From assembly GCF_036588685.1 (NCBI RefSeq), contig NC_086378.1:35813578-35877577 (forward strand): DNA of 64,000 nt, read 5' to 3'. Below the pieces are notes generated by a model. That model saw only the letters and a program-made list of their open reading frames with translations. It ran no database searches and had not been told where the DNA came from. Origin of the DNA: Mytilus trossulus. Its lineage: Eukaryota > Mollusca > Bivalvia > Mytilida > Mytilidae. A program made the translations under genes and the position numbers. Shown piece by piece: positions 57,151 through 64,000 of this stretch (the first letter of the stretch is position 1; the number at the start of each line of letters is the position of its first letter).

Positions 57151-59545
57151 AACAAGAGGCTCTCAAGAGCCTGAATCGCTCACCTGATTTTTTTTGGTTT
57201 AATCTCTCATCAATGATTATTTTGGCTTTTCAATTTATTTAAATGTTCTTTGAATCATCATATTATCTTCAAAAGCAAAAAAAAAATATTTTCTCCTATG
57301 TTCTATTTTAGCCATAGGAGCTATGTTTCTTGATATACAAGGAAATGAAATATAAAATTTATACTAGATACTCTGAAACTCTGAAACTCATTTAGCCTAA
57401 ATTTGGCTGAAATTGATACAGCAGTTTCAAAGGAGAAGATTTTTAAAGTAAGTCAACATGATGAACAAATTGTGAAAAAAAGTCTTTAAAGGGCAATAAC
57501 TTCATAAGAGGTCAATTGACAATTTTGATCAAATTGACTTATTTGTAGATCCTACTTTGCTTAACATTTTTGCTATTAACAGTTTATCTGTATCTATAAT
57601 AATATTCAAGATAATGACCAAAAACTGCAAAATTTCCTTAAAATTACCAATTAAGTGACAGCAACCCAACAATGGGTTGTTTGATTCATCTGAAAATTTC
57701 AGGGCTGATACATATTGACCTAATGAACATTTTAACTCCATCTCAGATTTGCTCTAAATGCTTTCATTTTTGAGATATAAGCCAAAAACTGCATTTGACC
57801 CCTATGTTCTATTTTAAGTAACGGCGGCCATGTTTTTTGATGGATCAAAAATCGAAGCACACACTTTGTGCAGAATAATCTAAGGAACAATCATACTAAG
57901 TTTCATCCAAATCCATTCAGTAGTTTCAGAGGAGAAGATTTTTTAAAGTCAGCAAATATGATGAATAAATTGTGAAAAATTGTCATTAAAGGACAATAAC
58001 CCCTTAAGGGGTCAATTGACAATTTTGATCATATCAACTTATTTGTAGATCTTACTTTGCTGATAATTTTTGATGTTTACAGTTTATCTTTATCTATAAT
58101 AATATTCAAGATAATGACCAAAAACTGCAAAATTTCCTTAAAATTACCAATTAAGTGGCAGCAACCCAACAATGGGTTGTTTGATTCATCTGAAAATTTC
58201 AGGGCTGATACATATTGACCTAATGAACATTTTAACTCCATCTCAGATTTGCTCTAAATGCTTTAATTTTTGAGATATAAGCCAAAAAACTGCATTTGAC
58301 CCCTATGTTCTATTTTAAGTAACGGCGGCCATGTTTTTTGATGGATCAAAAATCGAAGCACATATTTTGTGCAGAATAATCTAAGGAACAATCATACTAA
58401 GTTTCATCCAAATCCATTCAGTAGTTTCAGAGGAGAAGATTTTTTAAAGTTACCAAATATGATGAACAAATTGTGAAAAATTGTCATTAAAAGACAATAA
58501 CCCCTTAAGGGGTCAGTTGACAATTTTGGTCATATTAACTTATTTGTAGATCTTACTTTGCTAATAATTTTTGATGTTAACAGTTTATCTGTATCTATAA
58601 TAATATTCAAGATAATGACCAAAAACTGCAAAATTTCCTTTAAATTACCAATTAAGTGGCAGCAACCCAACAATGGTTTGTTTGATTCATCTGAAAATGT
58701 CAGGGCTGATAGATCTTGGGCTAATGATCGTTTTTACCCCAAGTCAGATTTGCTCTAAATGCTTTAGTTTTTGAGATATAAGCCAAAAACTGCATTTGAC
58801 CCCTATGTTCTATTTTTAGTAACGGCGGCCATGTTTTTTGACGGATCGAAAATCGAAGCACACACTTTGTGCAGGATAATCTAAGGAACAATCATGCTAA
58901 GTTTCATCTAAATCCATTCAGTAGTTTCAGAGGAGAAGATTTTTTAAAGTCAGCAAATATGATGAATAAATTGTGAAAAATTGTCATTAAAGGACAATAA
59001 CCCCTTAAGGGGTCAATTGACAATTTTGGTCATATTAACTTATTTGTAGATCTTACTTTGCTGATCATTTTTGCTGTTTACAGTTTATCTTTATCTATAA
59101 TAATATTCAAGATAATGACCAAAAACTGCAAAATTTCCTTAAAATTACCAATTAAGTGGCAGCAACCCAACAATGGTTTGTTTGATTCATCTGAAAATGT
59201 CAGGGCTGATAGATCTTGGGCTAATGATCGTTTTTACCCCATGTCAGATTTGCTCTAAATGCTTTAGTTTTTGAGATATAAGCCAAAAACTGCATTTGAC
59301 CCATATGTTCTATTTTTAGTAACGGCGGCCATGTTTTTTTACGGATCAAAAATCGAAGCACACACTTTGTGCAGGATACTCTAAGGAACAATCATGCTAA
59401 GTTTCATCCAAATCCATTCAGTAGTTTCAGAGAAGAAGATGTTTGAAAAATTGTTAACGACGACAGACGACGACGACGACGACGACGACGGACGCCAAGT
59501 GATTAGAAAAGCTCACATGGCCTTTTAGGCCAGGTGAGCTAAAAA
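57151..59545. mobile_element. Bivalve-type element with tandem ~500-bp units (4-unit copy)
   Basis: It starts AAACAAGAGGCTCTCAAGAG...TCGCTCACCTG and ends GGCCAGGTGAGCTAAAAA. 'GCAACCCAAC' recurs at 57661, 58161, 58662 and 59162, giving an exact 500/501-bp period. 'GTAACGGCGGCCATGTTTTT' recurs once per unit. A (GAC)n tract (59459-59494) sits before the 3' end. Frames such as 58558-58758 and 59058-59258 repeat because the units repeat; they are not genes. It shares ends and unit sequence with 25040-26339, which has about two units. Confidence 0.8.
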
Positions 59546-61170
59546 GCGCGGTGCATCTGTTGACTTTTAAACCTTTTTAGAATTAACTTTCTGTCATTCT
59601 GTCATGATCCCTTGTTATAAGATGCGCCATCGGCGGACAGCATATACAGAGAAAACACGATATTGACCTGTGTTCTGGTGAAGTCTATTTGAACCAATTG
59701 TTTGGTGTTTTCATCAAGGCCATGGTTTTCCAAACTTTTATCAGAATGATACATAATTTAACTGGTAAAAACAAGCTATATAAACTACCAACATATATAA
59801 GTTAAAATATATTTTGACTTGTTATTTTGTGATGTCAGGTTATTTTGACCAAGTGTTTGATGTCGTTTTCCTTGTTTCTTCGTCTTTTTTCTTGTCGTTG
59901 TAGATACAGTGGTATTTTGAACTGTCTCGTAATCTAAGTGATTTCTGTTTTCGTGTTAGTGCATTAAATTTACTGAATAATTTTTAGTAACTGACATTTT
60001 GAGGAAGGCGGATGTAAAACGTTCCTACTCACTTTGAAAATAAATCATGTGAGGATTAGAGTGTTTAATTATAAACAGTATCAAGAAAATGTATTCAAAT
60101 GATTTATATGAAGTTAAAATGTATGAATGAACTGTGAGCTAGTGCACAGAAAGTGCAGGCAGTTTCGTTGAACTTTAAATATATCAGGTATAGCTTTCAA
60201 TTTAAAAACATTATTTTATGAAACTTCTATTCAGTTGATACATGATTTCCTTTCTTTGTTAAACTTTTATCCTTATACTGACACTGATTAAGGATATGAT
60301 ATTGCAATATATAACAAAGTGTTTTTTTTATTTACTTATTGCATATGTATATAGCGTATTAATTTGAATTGATATTCAGACAAGATGCAGATTGTTATAC
60401 TGTTATGCTTCAATTGCAATTCCAACCATGTTGCCGATGAAATAAATAACTTATCTTGACTTCCGTTTAGTATATTATGTATATCTGTTCTTTTGTTGTT
60501 TTATGTCATAATGACATCCCAAGAATACTTTCCAAAAGCAATTTCAGCTCATAGGATATGCATTCAATTTTTGACAAATTAATTATACATGCATCATATT
60601 ACATAAACAGACACATAATAATGAAATGTTAACTTCATTTAAATACATTAAAACACTCTTATACAGTACAATTTCAAGTATAACGCAGAGTATGAAATTC
60701 ATACAATTATTAAAAGTTAGCAGCGTAGTTTCTCCGCTAATTTCAATTATTTACCATGAATGTTCAGTTCTTTAATACTTTGTACAGGTAACAATTGTGC
60801 CAATTTATAAGTAGAGAGGGTGTCTCCAAAAATACTGTTTGATATGTTTTTACCTTATGTCAGTATTTTGATTATATTCCAATAAAAAAAATTCAGTGGA
60901 ACTTGTATTACAATAAATACATAATCTATCTTTCCTGCCAATATACGATATTTACAAATAAAAGGTTTATATATAATTCACTTGTTTGTTAAAGTAAAAT
61001 TGCAAAGTATGTTTAAAAACATATATTTATATTATTGTCAAAATATTGATGTTGTGACACACATAGTAAATTGTCTCATTGATTAATAAAAATACAAATA
61101 ATAAAAGACATCACTGGTTGGTAACGAACTGGAAAACTTGAATGTTTCTGTAGTAACCCCCTCAATTTAA

Positions 61171-61730
61171 AGTCATATGAAACGAGTGAGTGGTGAAAAA
61201 TATTTTTTATCCAATTCTTGAACCAATGCATGTATATATCATAAACTTAGTCCTTTGTGCACGATTTTATCATTATTTTCGCAAATATATCATATATTCG
61301 TCATTTTTTTTTCTCTCTGCTTGTTATGATTTTAAAAATATGGCTGCTCATTAAATGCCGTATTTTGAAGCCGAGTTTTACCGATTGTCACCTTATAATA
61401 AACAAACCACAAAAAAGATGGGTATTGAGCACGTGTTTAACATGTATAATCAGATATTTGTTTATTTCAATGACAGATCCATGCGTATTGCGATCACCGG
61501 ATTTTTACGAGGAGGGTTACGCTCTGGTCACTATGCATACGGAAAATATGTCGGCGAATTGCTTGCTGGAAGCAAGCAAATAAAAATAAGTAAATTTCTT
61601 CTAAATGTGGACAAATTAAAGAATTTTCCTCACAAAAAAGTATATGTACATGAGTTGTATAATGAAAAATATCCATTTAGTTATAAAAAACATATGCATA
61701 TTTTTTTTTAATTTGAGGTTTCTTATGACT
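61171..61730 (+). mobile_element. TTAA-flanked DNA element with TIRs (560 bp)
   Basis: Ends are AGTCATATGAAAC and, inverted, AGTCATAAGAAAC, flanked by TTAA at 61167-61170 and 61731-61734. The duplicate locus at 56151-56154 has a single TTAA and no insert. The interior carries an open frame of 118 codons (61355-61711) that I do not recognise and that need not be coding. A broken copy lies at 36585-36665 plus 39765-39920. The TTAA target suggests a piggyBac-type non-autonomous element. Confidence 0.75.
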
Positions 61731-61759
61731 TTAACATAGTTTATGTTACCTTATGACTT

Positions 61760-63630
61760 ATAGTTTGTTCCTTTATCTTACTAGTGTCCTTTTTTATATT
61801 GAAGATACTAGTTTTTCTAACTTTAATATGACAGAAGTAATTAAAATAGCTGGCTCTTAAATGCCTTTATCACACACTTAGGTCTATGTGTAGCTTCAAA
61901 GTATCCAAGATTGAAGACAATAATATACTTCATGACCATAATCTCTTTCTGTTGATTTTTTTACGGTTTATAGTCTCTCTTTATCATAAACACATTTAGC
62001 CCAGAACACAAAGGGGTCTTATCGTCATTTATGGGTTATACATGCTGTAAGAAAGAAACTAGCAATTTCATCAATTTTTTTTTCAGAATTCAATATCTGA
62101 TATTGAATTTATTTATTTTTCAAATTTTTATTTTTTTACTTTCGAGATGAAATGTAGAGAAAACAACATCAATAATCAAAGTTATATAGATAGACAACTG
62201 AATAAAGTTTTTCGTTAATTTATAAAGGGAAATTAGTACCATTACATTTTCCCAGCATCAAGTTGGTCTTTTGTGTACCAAAGACAGGTGAAGGAATTCA
62301 TATTAGGAGCGCTGTGATTGGATGTAAGGGTACAATATATTTTTTCAGTTATCTATGAATAACTGCAGTGTGTATATTTACAATATAAATTTTGAAATCT
62401 ATTGAAATATTTTTTAGAGAATAATTTGAAAAGACTTCCGAAATTTCATAAATTTGTTGTAAAATGACGGCGGGCATGGATAACATGAATAAGGTCTGTT
62501 GGAAGTTAGTCATAATACAATATTTGGCTTCAATTTTTTAAACAGAAAAATAAAGTACTGACACCATACATAACTGTGTTGTCCAGGTTTTTATTATAAA
62601 AAGTGGTAAATCTAGAAAATGTTAGTATTGTCGCATATGGCAGAATAAATAGTACCATTTTTTCTATAGGTGATGAGATAATGTTACTGCATAATGTATG
62701 AAATACTGAAGATGTTTAAGTCTAGTCATAATACACCTTAATAATACTTTAAATACATAATGCATATTAATATAAACTGTAATTGAAAACTTGAGAAAGG
62801 AAATTCATCGGATATGATTTACACAACAATGTACTTTAAAGATAAATATCATTTGCACTTTACAAAACAAGAAGTTTCTTAAGTGTTATTGTTAAAATAC
62901 TTATTGGGTATATTATTTTCTCCGACTAAAATGTATTTTAAAATATTTGAGATGTTGTGCTGACATTTGCATGCGTTTATGTGAAAACCTAAATGTACCT
63001 TTTTCTGGTTTGGTTGCGCAGTTGCAGTCACGCTAATGTTAGGTGTTTGTATCATCAGATAAGAATATTTCACATATAAATCTATCCGTTGGTCTGTGTT
63101 ATGTGTTGGTTATATTTGATAATTGAAAGTTATTTTTATACGGGGATTTTTTTAAAAGATTGTTTGGATTTTCTTAACTAAGCTAGGTATTCAGAAAAAA
63201 ATAGCGAACGCTGCAACACCCACATGTGGCGATATATGTATTTTAAATATGACTGTCTAAACTACTAATAAAGGTAAATTCGCTTTTAGCAGCCAGTATG
63301 GTTCAATTTTTTCAAGTCAACTAAGAAAAATTGATAATGAATTATGCACTAAAAAGTGTTTTTTTTCGACCTCATTGAATCCATATTAATGGGAACTTCA
63401 ATTAAAGTACTTAGCTAAAGTTTGATAACGCATTCTATTGTGCGTGTTAAGCTGTTTAAATGAAAAGAATGTCAACATTGAAAGTGAAACAAAGGTAAAT
63501 CATTTGATTTACTGATTCGATCAACAAAAAACATTCTTATACAGGTAAAACGATGAATAACATATATTTTTAATCTATAATAGAATGTTCAGAATGTATA
63601 TGGCGTAGAATATTATTTAAATTTTTAATA
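61760..63630. other. Gene-free stretch
   Basis: AT-rich sequence; no exon, repeat pair or RNA gene that I could support. Confidence 0.45.
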
Positions 63631-63639
63631 TACCAGGTA

Positions 63640-63969
63640 GATACAGGAGTGCTTTAGCAAAATTTGGATGTGGTGTAGTCCCATTACAACTGAAACTGGT
63701 CGTTATGAAAATATTGATATTTAAAATAGATTATGTTTTAACTGTAATGATGACGTTGAAGATGAAAACATGTTTTGTCAAACTCTCATGTATATTCAGA
63801 TATTCGTAATGTTATCTTTAACCATGCTAGTATTGTTGATGATTTTTTTTTTACATATGTCTGATAATGAAAAAATTATGTTTCTTTTTACAAATGAAAA
63901 TATTGTATTTTATACTGCCAAAATCTGCAATGAAATTTTAATAAAGCGAAAATGTATTTTATATTCATG
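63640..63969 (+). pseudogene. Fragment of a retroelement C-terminal zinc-finger region
   Basis: RYRSALAKFGCGVVPLQL, then in a shifted frame TETGRYENIDI, RLCFNCNDDVEDEN, and HMSDNEKIMFLFTNENIVFY with KICNEILIKRKCILYS. The 'ETGRY...R.C..C...VEDE.H.L..C' pattern is the cysteine/histidine end found behind many molluscan LINE reverse transcriptases. The final His/Cys positions are changed (ENMFCQ), and one frameshift and one stop are present, so it is a relic. Confidence 0.6.
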
Positions 63970-64000
63970 ATTGTTGACTTAAGTTGTATTTGTATTATAA

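Larger units (their letters stand above)
55228..61760. repeat. Diverged tandem segmental duplication
   Basis: Unit 1 is about 55228-56920; unit 2 runs from about 56925 to 61760 and is enlarged by insertions. Matching landmarks are 'ATATTGACCTGTG' (55303 and 59663), 'CTAATTAAGGATATGATATG' against 'CTGATTAAGGATATGATATT' (55768 and 60286), 'TTATACTGTTATGCTTCAA', 'CTTGACTTCCGTTTAGTATA'-like and 'GTAGTAACCCC' (56135 and 61151). Unit 2 was hit by the large element at 57151-59545 and by a TTAA element at 61171-61730. Confidence 0.65.

Noticed and set aside
58558..59258. Two similar 66-codon frames (paralogous small proteins?)
   Set aside because: They fall at the same place in adjacent 500-bp repeat units; identity comes from the DNA repeat, the other units break the frame, and there is no start or splice context.
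61355..61711. 118-codon frame as a host gene
   Set aside because: It lies wholly inside a TTAA-flanked element, and the other copy is broken by frameshifts. I recognise no protein family, so it was not called as a CDS.

Overview
The window is nuclear DNA of an animal, very probably a marine mussel (Mytilus or a close relative). It is AT-rich, its genes are split by GT...AG introns, and it is packed with dispersed repeats that I recognise as typical of mussel genomes. These include short elements ending near 'GTCTCATTGGCAATCATACC', elements around 'GACGAAACGCGCGTCTGGCG', a short family around 'CGCCTCCGGGTGCGGG', tRNA-derived SINEs, Penelope-like reverse transcriptase relics and Tc1/mariner relics. 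There is no bacterial, phage, CRISPR or operon structure.

Region 1 (1-16.2 kb, + strand): the 3' part of a multi-exon gene for a VWDE-like protein (von Willebrand factor D and EGF domains). I could place 13 exons by reading frame, splice sites and phase. They give a VWE-type cysteine-rich segment, a complete VWD domain, a linker with dibasic sites, an EGF repeat, a second extracellular segment, one transmembrane helix and an acidic cytoplasmic tail. The introns hold a SINE, other dispersed repeats, a deleted Tc1/mariner element, foldbacks and an unusual cluster of ACGTCCGT motifs. One junction (exon 12 to 13) does not keep frame.

Region 2 (17.7-19.5 kb, - strand): an uninterrupted ORF for a secreted or membrane-anchored leucine-rich-repeat protein (about 16 LRRs plus an FN3-like segment). 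A 7-codon upstream ORF overlaps its start.

Region 3 (19.5-30 kb): no host gene seen. It holds a TTAA-flanked MITE, bivalve-type tandem-unit elements, minisatellites and nested repeat insertions.

Region 4 (30.0-31.75 kb, - strand): a RING-less TRIM-like protein with two B-boxes, a coiled coil and a C-terminal NHL/propeller-like region.

Region 5 (32-40 kb): a graveyard of transposable elements, with two Penelope-like relics in opposite orientations, a Tc1 relic and repeats inserted into one another.

Region 6 (40.0-41.6 kb, - strand): a type II membrane glycosyltransferase of the GT61/DUF563 kind.

Region 7 (41.6-64 kb): no convincing host gene. It holds repeats, two LINE C-terminal relics, a tandem segmental duplication (about 55.2-61.7 kb) and a TTAA-flanked DNA element whose empty site is preserved in the other duplicate.

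The four host genes look unrelated in function (cell surface or matrix, LRR receptor or adhesion, TRIM-like, Golgi/ER glycosylation) and share no visible regulation. I found no new defence-type or operon-like system. The most informative material is the transposon archaeology and the repeat-derived alternative end of the VWDE-like gene.
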